Made by a program: the position numbers and the translations under genes | The notes under the pieces: model-generated | The model's database searches: none | Seen by the model: the letters and a program-made list of their open reading frames with translations, nothing else | Told to the model about the DNA's origin: nothing | Assembly: GCA_002633025.1 (NCBI GenBank) | Contig: NMRB01000188.1 | Location: 405,599 to 469,598, forward strand | DNA length: 64,000 nucleotides | Direction of reading: 5' to 3' | Source: Notospermus geniculatus | Taxonomy: Eukaryota > Nemertea > Pilidiophora > Heteronemertea > Lineidae | Shown here: one piece after another, positions 9,925-21,430 of the stretch | Position numbering within the stretch: the first letter of the stretch is position 1 | Layout of the letters: every line of letters begins with the position of its first letter

Positions 9925-12900
9925 TTCGTTTGAAACCGATTTGACCACCGAGCTGTCTGCTGACCCCATTATTTTGGTATCCAGTTGGCAAAAGGGGACA
10001 TGACGTCCTCGGTTTGACGGAGACAAGATAGCTCAATTTCAAGTGACGATATCATAGGCTACCCATGGTATACGGCCGAGAAAACGGAGCAGAAAATGGG
10101 GTTCGTACAAAAAACGTTGCTCTGTTGGAATTTACCAGAACATTCCTGCCCAATTTCTCTCCCACCGCAAGAACCACACATCAATTAGCCCGAGTAAAAT
10201 AAAGTTTATTTAAACTTGATCCGCTTAATGTGTTCACTACAAAACACCTCCAAATACTTGCACTTGATGGCTGACCATCCGCCCGGAAAATAAGGACCTG
10301 AGTTAGGACATTTCCCTAGGCCCTCATTCCTAATACCGGTATGGGTTATTTCTCAAATATTTCTGCGGTAATCCGCGGATTATCCTTGCCGATCCTTTCC
10401 GCTGATTTTTACCATGCCGACCTCGATCCAAGGTCCAGTCATCTTGCTGAGGGACGAGGATGATTGGTGACTGAAGTTCATAATACATGTAACTTATTTT
10501 CAGTTAAAAAAGTCAATTTCAGTGAGAAATGAAACGCGCCAATGGAAATGAAATTATGTCACTGCTGAGAATGGATGGCAGATTTGCCCATCGAACCTGC
10601 AACAGCCGGACTGGGCCGAAACAAATTTTGGATACAGACAGCGTAGTCATTTTGAATCCGGCATTTCTCCGGCGCCGAACGGATAAGAAAATCTGATTTG
10701 TGCAACTGATTGAATAAAATGAATTAAGGGTTGGATTAGATTAGATGAGTGATACGCGGGGTCAGGAATTTTCTGTGTACAACTTCTTCTTGCAAACCCC
10801 ACCGCCAGACAGGCGCTGCCTTATGCGCTTAATAATTTTCAAGTACTTTTAAAACTGAATTTTCCTACTTAGCTGTGTACTCAAGCGGGGCCTAAGTATC
10901 AATTTTCTTAGTCTTCAAATTTATATGGGATAACGCTTTTTTCTTTATAGTGACCGCAGTCCAGCCTAAATTGGCCAAAACGTCTCGTAGATTATGTACA
11001 GAAAACTGCACTACGTGTGAAAATTCTAATTTGAAATGAGCAACTAAAGGACAGAAGGCACTGACAAAAGCCCCCCCCCCCCCGCGATCAGACGGGTATT
11101 TTCTGATGCCTTATGTTAAAACCGCGTGAAAATTCAAGTGATTAAACTTCGAAACCTTTGACTTTTTATTCAAATTTTCTGGCGATTTGCCCCATTCTCC
11201 CTACGGAGCTCCGTTTACATCGCCCGGTCATGTTTTAGTAAATACCACATAGGTCATTCGGTGCGTTCGGGACGAAAAGTTGCACCACACAATGAAGTAA
11301 ACTTTGGGAGTTAGCCCCCCTTACTGAATACAATGTAATGATTTCAAAATCATAAGACGGGTTGCATCTAGGGAGTTGGGTAAAGTTTGTTGGCTCTGCA
11401 AATAAAGATAGAGGTTGCAAAGTGCCCATTAAACATTGAAATTTTTAGTAGTAACGTTTAATCTGCACTAAACGGTCCATGGGAAGTGACTTTTAAAAAG
11501 CCGATTCTCATTCAGCCGAGAGGTCATCCACCAGACCTGACATTCTCATGAATTTATCAGTGTCATTATCCCTAAGGGCCAAGCTACCCCCTCTGGAATT
11601 TTAATCCACCCGTGGGCAAGCCAGATTGTGAAATACCTTGACAATTTATCAGCTTTCAGTAGCCGAATACAAATAAATTCTCATAACGGTGGAGAAATTC
11701 ACAGGAAAGGCGCCGAGAGGCATGCGCAGGATCGTCAAGAAAGACACCGCAAGGCCTAAAACTATTGTGGATTTTCAAATAAGGGCCACTCGAGTTGCCG
11801 AAAGGGTCTCAGGCCATTGTCGCCTCTCGGTTCATCCCGATAAGGGGCCACTTGAACACCACTTCGATTATCAGAGGCAGAAATGTAAACTCTAAACAAT
11901 CCACCGGCAATAATAACCCCGATTACACGACAAAAGTAAACTACTTTTTGGCGTTCATCGCATTTTAATTGGGCCTTTCCTAGTCTTTACAAATACCGCA
12001 ACAAATGAGAGAAATAAAAGCCGTTCATAGGACTAATAGCAATGAGAAAGCCAAAGGACACGTCGACCCGAATAAGGTGCGAATTTTTACACCCCTGACA
12101 ATTAACTTCATTAAAGGACCACTGTATTGCATCTTTCTGTCGACAGCCGGCGCCACCGGCACCATGCTCCAATACTGTAGTTAAGCCTTTCGCCCCAGTG
12201 TAGGAGAATGTATGATTACAGTCTCGGTCACCCAGCCGCTGGGGATCGAACAAGTTTGTGTAGCAGTACTGCGGAACGAAACGGCTGGCTGCGCGAGACT
12301 AGTTGCATGCGGTAGTTTACCAAGTCGTTAATAGAGGTCTCCCCCTTAACGCGGGTAGGTGTAACGCAGGATTGGGAAGCAATACTGTGGTCCTTTAAGT
12401 AAGCGTACACCTTTTGAAATCGGCATCTTTGATGAGGTTTTTGTTGGAGAAGTTGACAAGATTTGGGAAGGAGGTGCATACTTCGAAAATATCACTACAT
12501 GTGGCTGGTGAAGGAACGCCGGGAGGAACGCCTACTTGCATTTCTGTGTCTTGCACCTGTCGTATTTCGTGGCGTGACAATTTCCACCTCCCGACAACAA
12601 GTGGACCAACGCAAATCGCGACATGACACGTTCATTATCAGTTTTGTACGGTACTTCTCGAGAATCATGATTTTCTTTGACCTCTTTTCATTGTTTAATC
12701 GTCAAAATAAATTCCAGAGTGAAAAATTACATGTCGATCTCTAGAATACGATTACAAACTACACGTAGGCCTATAAGACGTTTTCATGGTACTGCTCCAG
12801 AGGTTCACAAAGTAACTCACCCTAGTTACGTGATGTTTAAACCCTTTTCACTGATTAGAATTAGGGATTTCGAATGTCGTTCTGCAATTTTTAGCCTATC

Positions 12901-13376
12901 AGGAGAATAACAGACGGTAATTTAAACAATAGTTTGTTTGGGCTGCTTTACCTCTCGAGTGGAGTTCAATAGTTATAGTTTAACGATTTATCCTAATTCA
13001 CCCACTTGACGTCAGTCGTGAAGGGTCTAAAAGGGGTCTAAGAACCAGAATGACAGATAGGCATCTCTGGACGAGGTCAGTCAGGGGTAATCCATGAGGA
13101 GACGTCGATAGAGCTGGTTTGGATTCAATGAACGTTTACCAGCGTGTCCCATGGTTTGATATGTGTAAATATACGCTTCTTTATGGTCATGTTAGAGTGG
13201 CACATACCAGAACCACCATGATTTGTAAGGTGCAAGTGTTAGTGACACTCCACTCGATTTGACATGGAATTTTTTCAGAAGGATCAAAGGATAAGCCAAA
13301 AAAGACTAAATACCACCACATGGAGTGACTGACGGTGTACGACAGCTGTAAGTCACTGGGTACGAAATGTTAGCGA

Positions 13377-13488
13377 CCTGGACCCATGTTCCCGAAGCCG
13401 TCGTAAGGTTAATGTCGTTACGCTATGCATTTTCCCAGTTTTAACGACATCGTTAACCTAACGACGGCTTTGGGAACATGGGCCCAGG
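13377..13488. mobile_element. Foldback MITE, family B copy 1
   Basis: Ends CCTGGACCCATGTTCCCGAA and its complement; arms about 45 bp. Copy 2 at 44825-44924. Confidence 0.92.
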
Positions 13489-13870
13489 TTCGTTGTGGAT
13501 GGCGGTTGAAATACATGTACATCCTAAACACCCATCCCCCGATGACCAGTCGACTGGAATTCTCTGTCCATGAAATGTTTTTCAGAGTATAGCTATTTTT
13601 CTGTGTGATTCCCATTGTTTGGAACACACTGGGAAACAGACTCACTGTTTCTCTGTGTGTCGCTCATTGTCACGTCGCTCCTTATTCCGTCAATCTATGT
13701 CACATTGGCACACGGGCCATACTGAAAAACGTTACACCGGAACCAACCACCCTGAAGATAAAGCTGTGGGGAACGGCGGAGGTTCTCCCACTTACGGCAT
13801 GTTTTGTCACCACGTTTCGTCACCGATCACAGATTAGAAGAAAACTTAAAGGTGTGGTATCAAGTCTTAC

Positions 13871-13982
13871 CTTGTGGGTGACCAATGTGTTACTTCGAGA
13901 GAAAGCTTTCTCGCAGACGTCACACTTGTACTTTTTGACTGGTGGAGGTTTTTCAGTGTTTGGACGGCGACCGCTGGCCAAG
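13871..13982 (-). CDS. SNAG zinc-finger transcription factor, exon 3 (finger 1)
   Basis: A 112-bp exon with acceptor TTTCAG ending at 13983 and donor AAG|GTAAGA at 13870. It encodes residues 325-361: a basic linker, then the first C2H2 finger, KYKCDVCEKAFSRSNTLVTH (cysteines about 344 and 347, first histidine 360). The intron falls inside the HX3H spacing, between Lys361 and Arg362, so the second histidine (364) comes from the last exon. Phase 0 at the donor matches phase 0 of the next exon and restores an RIHTG linker. The preceding intron is only 336 bp and contains a foldback element (14116-14224). Confidence 0.93.
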
Positions 13983-14115
13983 CTGAAATTTGTAAAAGAA
14001 AACGTTATTTTAAGATTAAATCCTACGGAAATCAGGAATATGGCACGGAAGTGAGATCCTCCCAGGCGGCAGTTTGAGCAGTATCCAAGCAGAAGAATCT
14101 GAAAACTGGATTGAC

Positions 14116-14224
14116 CAGGGTCCATATTCATAAAACTACTTAAGTCTGGGTGTGACACTTATCCTTTGTTTAACACAAAAGATGAGTACACTTTGACTTA
14201 AAGTAGTTTTATGAATATGAGCAC
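14116..14224. mobile_element. Foldback MITE, family C
   Basis: CATATTCATAAAACTACTTA ... TAAAGTAGTTTTATGAATAT, in the 336-bp second intron of the zinc-finger gene. A more diverged relative lies at 4160-4240. Confidence 0.9.
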
Positions 14225-14318
14225 TGTCTGAATGATCTCACATCATGAAACATGCCGTCAACGGAACCAGCATCATTTGCTCACACTTGAAGTTGAGATG
14301 AATGTAAAAAATACTCAC

Positions 14319-15210
14319 TAGTTTTGTATGACAGGGTGAACACCAGATTGAGTCGCCCCGGCGACCAAGGCTTGTCCACCGAGAGCTGCCTCCAAGCGCG
14401 GTGGAGGTGCTCCAGTTGCGATGCTGCCCGGACTGTAGCGTGGTACGTTCAGGTTCGTAAATGGGTGCATGACGGACCCTGCCGTGGAGGGCGTCGGTGG
14501 AGAGGCGATCAGGGAGGAGACGCTCAGGGCGCTGGGTGGAGTGCGCAGTGAACCTTGTGACGCTGCTGGCGACCTTGAAGGCGAGGGACTCTTCGTGGAG
14601 GACGGGGAACCAGGTTCTGAGACGGGTTCTCTGCCGTCTATGGCATCTTCTCGTTTTAATGTCTCGCTCTGAGCGAGACTACAATTCAACGGTGACGAAG
14701 GCAACTTGTGTACTTCTTCGGACATTCTGGCAACGCTCTGGTAGTATGACGTCAGAGATATTCGTGGATCTACGTACGCCATTTGTACCCTTGACCCCAA
14801 TGCGTCATCTCGAACTCTGGAAAGGTCAATGACTTTATCGTTGTTTGCATAAAAAGCCGGGTGAGCGTACTTGGTGTAGTCCATAAACGGGATCGGATAT
14901 GTTGGGAAGAATGGGTTCGCATAGGGGAAGTAGCCCCTTGAATAGAGATATTCCATGCCAGTTAGCGGTGTTTCTGATTGCCTGTCTATTTTGTTGAATG
15001 CGGAATTTTCCGACGTCTTGAGGTCGTATTTATTCGGTGTCGGTTCTGGGCATGAACTGGACGGAGATCTGGCATCTTCATGATCTGATTGTGGCCTAAA
15101 TTCTCCTTCGCTGTCGACGCCATCTTGCCTTTCGCTGATTGGTGAATCGGCAGAGTAGTTGTAGCGCTCTCTTTTGATTGGTGCATCGACGTCGACGTCA
15201 TCGTGTGCAG
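14319..15210 (-). CDS. SNAG zinc-finger transcription factor, exon 2 (linker region)
   Basis: Exon of 892 bp encoding residues 27-324, between an acceptor at 15212-15211 and a GTGAGT donor at 14318-14313. It holds no fingers. Features seen: an acidic start; two psi-K-x-E SUMO consensus sites (IKRE at 38-41, LKRE at 211-214); an aromatic/proline-rich patch at about 112-147 beginning MEYLYSRGYFPYANPFFPTY; a VIDLS sequence at 153-157 resembling a CtBP-binding PxDLS motif without the proline; and a Ser/Pro/Thr-rich stretch at about 218-275. The middle is probably disordered and carries corepressor contacts; this is inference. The donor leaves two bases (TA) that join C of the next exon to give Tyr324. 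Codon third positions and an open frame of almost 300 codons make this the clearest coding exon in the window. Confidence 0.93.
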
Positions 15211-15637
15211 CTGTAATATAACAAGCATTTTACTCGTGTTTTATGCTTTTGGGTGACAGTTCCAAGGCCAGTTAATGAAGGAGTACGGGTAACTTTTTGG
15301 AAAACAGGCCAAAATCGTCGTGTTCCGATATCTCCCTCTACGTTTCCTACCCCTCGATCAAGAGCGCGTGCCGTGACGTCACAGCTATCACGCAGCACGT
15401 AGGCCTGTTGTGGTCAGATGTACATGGGCGATCACTGCAGTGTTCCGTGCAAGACACCAAAATTCGTGGGAATTTGGCAAAAACTCGTCGATCAGTTTCG
15501 GCGACAAACATAACGTTCAAATTCGGCCAAAAGTCCCATGTGAAGTTTTTGCACAGTTTTTGGTGAGAATGAGTGAAGCCGAGAAGCTTTTCATGGTGAT
15601 GACGTCAGCGGCATTTCTATGTGGAATGGTTTGTTAA

Positions 15638-15830
15638 CTTTAAATCGAATCGATAGCGGATTTTGTTTACATTTGGCTGGTGTTTGTAAACACAAAATTC
15701 AGCCAATCAAAATGCGCGAAAATTTCTTTGTTGACATTCTGGAGAAGTTTGTTTACATTTTTTCCTGAAAATTCGTCCCCTTTCAAATTCTATTTCTAAA
15801 TCAAATTTTTTCGCTATCGATTCGCTTTAA
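15638..15830. mobile_element. Foldback element in intron 1, with forkhead-like sites
   Basis: Arms CTTTAAATCGAATCGATAGC and its complement near 15830. The interior carries TGTTTACA twice and TGTAAACA once, forkhead-type words. Confidence 0.75.
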
Positions 15831-16776
15831 GTGAAAAAAACGCAGCAGATGTTGTTTCGTCACACTTCATTGATTTCCCAGTTTTACAATGACCCCAACG
15901 GAAGTTGTACTCGCGAATCACGGCCATTCTTTATAAGTTATCGCCTGCGTTTATTTGTCTAAATTAATAAACAATCAAATGCAACAATTCTCTCTCATTG
16001 TAAGCCTTTGTCTTTGTTTTTGTTGACAAAGCCGAGGCACACGACATCTCGCATGCGCACAACAAAGGTGTTTTCAATGAATCTCTGCCCTTTCTGCGGG
16101 ACTGTTTCCGCAGGAAAGTGCTTTTCACACCTAATCATTGGGCAAGTGGTCAGATTGATACAAATGGGCTGATGACATTAATGGGATAATTGATAATGTA
16201 TCAACCATATGGTACGCTGAACGGACCTTCATGTTCCTTTATTTGACTTGAATAGTTAAAATGTAAAGCGCAGACAGGAGGCGCGTTAACTTTGGACAAC
16301 TTGCATCAACTTCCACATATTAAAAAAGCCCCACTGTATTGAATTTGAACAGCAAAAATCATCGCCGCGATTCTCGACGTCAGTGCACGACATCACGGCG
16401 TCAGTGTAGTTTAAAATGTACTACGCTCCATCTGAATACATTGGAGCTCTCCCTGTCGTTTTTACTAATGTGTGCTGAAAACTAGGCCTTGATTCTCTGA
16501 AGTAGGTATGAGGCAAGCGTTTTGGGGACCTACAAGAGGCCATGAGACATCTATGTGCACTATCCTAACATTTTGAAAATATCGTAAAATTCAATACTGT
16601 GGGGCTTTAACATTGAGATTTTTTTTTCTTTAGTGACTAACGATAATATTTTCATATTTTATCACACTGTCAACAAATCCAGCGGAATGCAGGTCAATTC
16701 CTTGGCAACAAAAGTTGGAAATAACGCGAAATCAAATAACGCGAAATCGCAAAAAAGTCGGAAATATTCAACTCAC

Positions 16777-16855
16777 CATTTTCTTCGCCCTGTTCATGGT
16801 ACAAAACATGCACCCTGTTTTTCTTTTTCTGATGGACAAGGAAAGCTCTCGGCAT
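16777..16855 (-). CDS. SNAG zinc-finger transcription factor, coding exon 1
   Basis: First coding exon of a four-exon minus-strand gene. The ATG at 16855-16853 has A at -3 and opens the reading frame with MPRAFLVHQKKKNR, a SNAG motif like those at the N-termini of GFI1, Snail, Scratch, INSM1 and OVOL1. In those families SNAG must be at the extreme N-terminus and recruits LSD1/CoREST-type corepressors, so the protein is probably a nuclear repressor. The exon encodes 26 residues plus one base and ends at a strong donor (GTGAGT, 16776-16771). Phase 1 matches the next exon exactly (G + CT gives Ala27). The frame stays open upstream of the ATG, but the SNAG position fixes the start. The promoter and any 5' UTR exons were not identified. 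Confidence 0.88.
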
Positions 16856-17288
16856 CTTGGCAGACGACAGTATATTATCCAAAGGGTAAAACCTGATCGA
16901 GCCTAAATTGGCTGAGTTGGTCGGACGATAACCGAATCCGTCGATCGTGGGACACCTGAGTGAACTCACGTTAGGGTCAAAACTCAAATAAGGATCTCAA
17001 AACTCTTGACCAGTGACCAGTAGTGACTTGGCGAGACTAATGTCAACTGGTCAGGAGGCAACGGTTTTATCGACTGGAAAGGTCCGATAACAAAGGGCTG
17101 AAAAAACCCTTCGTCGATTGGTCACTTGAGTTGTATTGAGGGATTACGCTGTGCAACCTCGCTCATGTAATAAGGGGTCAATGAATAAAGTGATTAATAA
17201 TGGATAAGTATGTTTGTCTATGGGTATTTAGTTCACCTGGGGACTTGGTTGTTCCGTATGGCCGATGAGCTGCAGTGGTTGTTTGTGG

Positions 17289-17325
17289 CTTGGAGGAATT
17301 ATACTGTCAGTATAATTGCTCCAAG
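17289..17325. repeat. 37-bp palindrome
   Basis: CTTGGAGGAATTATACTG around one central base with one mismatch. Confidence 0.9.
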
Positions 17326-17963
17326 TTTGTGGTAACTAAGCCATGGATCTATTCACCTATAATGAGCTGTCAATGATAAACAAATTGAACCAAAAATACA
17401 TGTGGGTATCCTCTCTTATCTATTTTTGATTGAACCCATCAGCGACACCATTGCTTTTTCCTGGCTGCCATTTGGAAAAAAATGGCCTTCTCCGGCCGAC
17501 ATTCGTAACTAGTACCGCAACCACCGTGGCGGAGATAGAATCCGCACCTCTGGGCCTATCTCCTCCCCCTTCCCTAAAATCACCCTAAAACCAATCTTTA
17601 TGGAGGATTTTTTCCCGAGTATAAGGATATCAAAAAAAAAGGGCAAGTGTTTTCTACTCGTTGGTGTAAATTCATGACAAGATCGAGTGGGCGATTCCAG
17701 AACGACGAAGAATGTGCAGCATCAAACCCGTTAATGAAATCTTAGAGGGGGTTCTCTTAGAGGGGGTCCTCCAAGATGAACCTGCGAATATTTTGTTTGG
17801 ATGGTTGTCACGGTTCTGAAACGTACGTGGGTTGTCAGAGGGTTCTGGAACTTACGTGGGTTATCATGGTTCTGGAACGTAAGCGGGTTGCCATGGTTCT
17901 GGAAATAATAATAATTATAACAATAATAACGAACTAGCAAGTACCCGTGGCGACCGGCGATTG

Positions 17964-18220
17964 TGATTCAACCGAGGATGGAATGCCCGGCCCTGGTGGA
18001 ATAGGTGCACCCAACGGGATGCAGTAAGGAGAATTTAGAAAGCAATCAAACAACACTGCTCAAAAAGATAAAATTGCGGCCACAACAAAGTTCTCTTCGC
18101 AAAATCAACCACCCGTTGCATCAGGATATGGTATCCTCTATCTTCATGCCGAATTTCGAGACAAAACAAAGCTTCTAAGTGTGACTTTATTGAGCCGACT
18201 TCCAGCATTATTATATAGAT
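17964..18220 (+). repeat. Dispersed repeat, copy 2
   Basis: Second copy of the repeat at 9057-9310, immediately followed by the LINE 3' remnant in inverse orientation. Confidence 0.8.
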
Positions 18221-18224
18221 ATTT

Positions 18225-18592
18225 AAGACTGCCCTTATCACAGTTGTGCTCAAAAGCACCGTACAAAGTAAAAGGCAGGAAAATGATTACATGTACATAA
18301 AACATAAGTAAGACATTGACTAAGACAACAGACTAGATTAAAAAGTAAGCATTTCTAAAAAGATGAGTTTTAAGAGCCTTCTTAAAAGAGGCTAGCGTTG
18401 GCAGCATTCTTATTCACTCTGGCAAGGCATTCCACAGCTTTGGTGCGGACACATGATAATACAGCTTTGGTCCCAGTACTGAACCCTGGGGTACCCCGTA
18501 CTTGAGTTGATGTGGATCAGAAGCACAGCCTGATATAACAACTGACTGATGACGATCACTCAGGTACGAAACAAACCAATCGAGTGCAACGG
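18225..18592 (-). mobile_element. Non-LTR retrotransposon 3' remnant (RT fragment)
   Basis: On the minus strand 18590-18470 encodes [15 protein letters not shown] and [14 protein letters not shown], the reverse-transcriptase block typical of CR1/L2/Jockey-type LINEs. This is followed directly by [11 protein letters not shown], normally near the end of the same polyprotein, then a stop and FKKALKTHLF in the post-stop DNA. The catalytic YxDD region is missing, so the element is dead and internally deleted. The 3' part (TATATAATAATG) abuts the dispersed repeat ending at 18220. CR1/L2-like assignment is from memory of these motifs. Confidence 0.8.
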
Positions 18593-18652
18593 TATACGAA
18601 AACGCCGTCTAACAACGGCTTCAAATGGATTCACCGGCGTTTTCGTATACCG
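18590..18652. repeat. Foldback, GTATACGAAAACGCCG arms (1)
   Basis: CGGTATACGAAAACGCCG and its exact complement 27 bp apart. A longer sibling follows at 18690. Confidence 0.9.
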
Positions 18653-18689
18653 TATAATTCTATGTCATAGGGGCCTTTGGCTTCCTTTA

Positions 18690-18799
18690 CATAGAAGTAT
18701 ACGGTATACGAAAATGCCGGTTAACAATGGCTTCACGGTCGCGAATCCTTTGTGAAGCCTTTGTTAACCGGCGTTTTCGTATACCGTATACTTCTATGT
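18690..18799. mobile_element. Foldback, GTATACGAAAACGCCG arms (2)
   Basis: 47-bp arms starting ACATAGAAGTATACGGTATA, nearly perfect, loop about 16 bp. Shares arm sequence with 18590-18652. Confidence 0.92.
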
Positions 18800-19148
18800 A
18801 ATCGGGGCCTTAAGACGACGGATCAAGATCTTGTAATCTAGCGTGTCACGCGGCGGATGAGTCGCCTTTGGGGAGGTGAGGTGAAGTATGACGCTAGGAT
18901 GGCTTGAATGAACATAACCAAATCAGCGACGATCACCTTATTGGGTCATAATTACAAATTACAAATTACAAAATTACAAATTACAAATGTTTATTGTTAC
19001 CAGTAGATATTACATCTAAACGGTTGAAAAGTACATGTACAATAAACTTTGGGATAGAAATAAGAGAAGAGAAGAGGAGGATAAACAGGAAGGGATATGT
19101 CTAAGGAATGTACCCTTACTGCTAGTAGGAAGGAAAAAATGAAATATA

Positions 19149-19254
19149 TATGAATAAAGACGAGCAAATGCTTTTACTTCAGATTTGTACAGCATTGCCT
19201 AATGCATTTGTATTGCAAAATTCAAGTAAAAGCATTTGCTAGTCTTTATTCATA
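19149..19254. mobile_element. Foldback, family D copy 1
   Basis: ATGAATAAAGACGAGCAAAT to CTTTATTCAT; shares AAGTAAAAGCATTTGCTAG with 52832-52935. Confidence 0.85.
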
Positions 19255-19561
19255 TGACCCATGGTGGTCAAAGATTTAGACTTAAGGCTTGTAGAATTAG
19301 GCTTAGACTTAAATTTATTGACTCCCAGGAACCAGTACAAGGTGGTACAACGAGGAAGACGTTCACAGAAATACTTGGTGGATGATGACTGATTCCATGT
19401 ACACAAAGCCATAGAAAATACTCAATATTTAGAAACACAAGACGGTAGTGACACCTTATGGTAATGACAGCAAGTGAAAAGATAGTTCTGATACATGTAT
19501 CAGTACCTGGATTCGAGTCAAGCGACCAGCATAGCAAACCTATCATTGGTGATATATCCAT

Positions 19562-20098
19562 GTAAAGTATAATTTACCCTAACTTCAACATGGGCAAAGT
19601 GCCAGGCCTGTGCAACAGACACCATAAAGTAAACACAATGATTAAACCACAAACCACAAAACACAATACATGTATTTACAACCTAGGAGCTACATGTATA
19701 AGCTACGGTTACACCTGTTGAAAATACCCGTGTTTTTCCAGACCCGTGTGTACGAAAAGCCCGGCGAGAGGTCACACTACTACATACACAACAGTACATT
19801 TGTACATGTAGTAGCCCGGCGACAGTTGCACTGCATGCACTGACTCTTCGGTCATTTCTGTATCGGCACAGCCTGCCGTGTTTTTCAGACACGGGTTTCT
19901 GGAAGCCCGGCAATTCATAGGTGTGACCACGAAAAAACCGGGGGGATTTTATGTAGTCTAACCACGGCTAATAGCTGCTAAGTGACCCTAACATCATTAG
20001 GTAACTGCGACATGGATTATTTACCACTGACTTGTGCACATTTCCAATCTTGGCACTTTGCCCATGTTGAAGTTAGGGTGAATTTTACTTTAAAGCTG
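19562..20098. mobile_element. Element with ~45-bp terminal inverted repeats
   Basis: AAAGTATAATTTACCCTAAC and ACCCTAACTTCAACATGGGC at the left; their complement ends at about 20098. It encloses the compact copy of the 1079-2330 element. Confidence 0.8.
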
Positions 20099-20282
20099 AA
20101 CTGCATGAACAAAAACACCACAGCGCCGCAGTATGGTGGTCTACAGAAGTGCAAACGCCCTTCGAAACACCTCCAGAACATGATAGACCACCAGCGTATT
20201 TGGTGGCGCCACTGTATTCAATCTCAGGCTTTCTATCGAGACACATCAAGAGATAGTGTCCAAGTGACAGAGCCTGGGTAGA

Positions 20283-20608
20283 NNNNNNNNNNNNNNNNNN
20301 NNNNNNNNNNNNNNNNNNNNNNNNNNNNNNNNNNNNNNNNNNNNNNNNNNNNNNNNNNNNNNNNNNNNNNNNNNNNNNNNNNNNNNNNNNNNNNNNNNNN
20401 NNNNNNNNNNNNNNNNNNNNNNNNNNNNNNNNNNNNNNNNNNNNNNNNNNNNNNNNNNNNNNNNNNNNNNNNNNNNNNNNNNNNNNNNNNNNNNNNNNNN
20501 NNNNNNNNNNNNNNNNNNNNNNNNNNNNNNNNNNNNNNNNNNNNNNNNNNNNNNNNNNNNNNNNNNNNNNNNNNNNNNNNNNNNNNNNNNNNNNNNNNNN
20601 NNNNNNNN
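20283..20608. other. Assembly gap (run of N)
   Basis: 326 unknown bases. The gap truncates the 3' end of the open minus-strand exon at 20609-21365. Beyond it, minus-strand sequence from about 20282 begins with an acceptor-like CTACCCAG followed by about 60 open codons; the plus strand is equally open there, so neither was called. Confidence 0.95.
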
Positions 20609-21365
20609 GTTCAAATCAGGCGCCGAAGACACTTTCTGCGCATCAGACATATTGTACGAACCCGAATTGTCTTTGCTCTGAGGTGGCCACGAGACTCCTT
20701 GATAGTTGCTTGACTTTCGTTCAACTGGAACTTTTAAATGAGCTTTCGTTTTCACTTTGGCATACCTAAAATGAAGAGTCAGGTCAATGTCAACAGATTT
20801 CTGGTGTTGCGTTTCTATGGACCCTCTATTTTGGCGATTTGTGCTGCGGCTGGCTTCGTCGATTTGACTCCTTTGTCGTGAGGTCGGTTCTTCGCAGATT
20901 CGCACGTGCGAATTCCGTTTTTTCAACGAAGGGCAATCCATTTTCCCCTGCTGGGCTTTGCTGGGGAAGGCCAATCCCGGCTTACCGCACGCGGGACGAC
21001 CAGCCGTAGTGACATCGTTTCGCGTATGTTCCGTTCCACCATTTCGACCCGACCCGTCGATTCGTACATGTATGTCCGAGAGCGCCATGTCCTCCCCCTG
21101 GCCGTGTTGACCGTGCACCATGTTGATCGGTCTGGCGAATCTGGGAATCTCCGGGTCTGGGCCAAACATTTCTAAGGTCTGGCGAATCTTGCATCTCTGT
21201 CGCCCCACATCTTGCTGCAAAGTCGCTACATGTCGTCTTCGATCCCTATTTTCGCCTTTCACTCGCGATTCGACGGGGGGCTCGGAATCGTGTGCTTGAT
21301 ATTCTCGGAAAATGGCGTCAGAAAAGTCCACGTGACTGCTTGTCTTGGACGCAAAGAGAGGCATT
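20609..21365 (-). CDS. Unrecognised minus-strand gene, exon d (cut by assembly gap)
   Basis: About 250 codons stay open from 21365 to the N-run, too long to be chance in this window (roughly 0.05 expected). The frame reads MPLFASKTSSHVDFSDAIFR and later CKIRQTLEMFGPDPEIPRF; it is hydrophilic and rich in Arg, Gln, Ser and Asp, so probably disordered. An in-frame TGA lies at 21400-21398, so the exon starts at the ATG or at the acceptor just before it. The 3' end is lost in the gap at 20283-20608. It is not an upstream exon of the zinc-finger gene, whose own SNAG start lies downstream. Function unknown. Confidence 0.6.
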
Positions 21366-21430
21366 CTGTCCGTGGATGTGGTGTCACAAAATTTAGGTCA
21401 GCGGAAGTCCGTCAATTGGTTTTCCTCTAC

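Larger units (their letters stand above)
6516..13870 (-). other. Last intron of the zinc-finger gene (7.4 kb)
   Basis: No exon with a matching phase was found inside it; one donor-like GTGAGTAAG near 6970 follows a 49-bp stretch that would break the frame. It holds a 59-bp hairpin (6708-6766), a foldback (8897-9030), a dispersed repeat (9057-9310), a foldback (9768-9924), a two-copy foldback (13377-13488), a poly-G run near 7616 and a poly-C run near 11072. Segments between them (for example 10.0-11.0 and 11.6-12.6 kb) look single-copy. Confidence 0.8.

Noticed and set aside
9680-10026. Opposing ~100-codon frames
   Set aside because: Produced by the symmetry of the foldback at 9768-9924.
13605-14054. 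149-codon plus frame
   Set aside because: Antisense shadow of the finger 1 exon of the zinc-finger gene.
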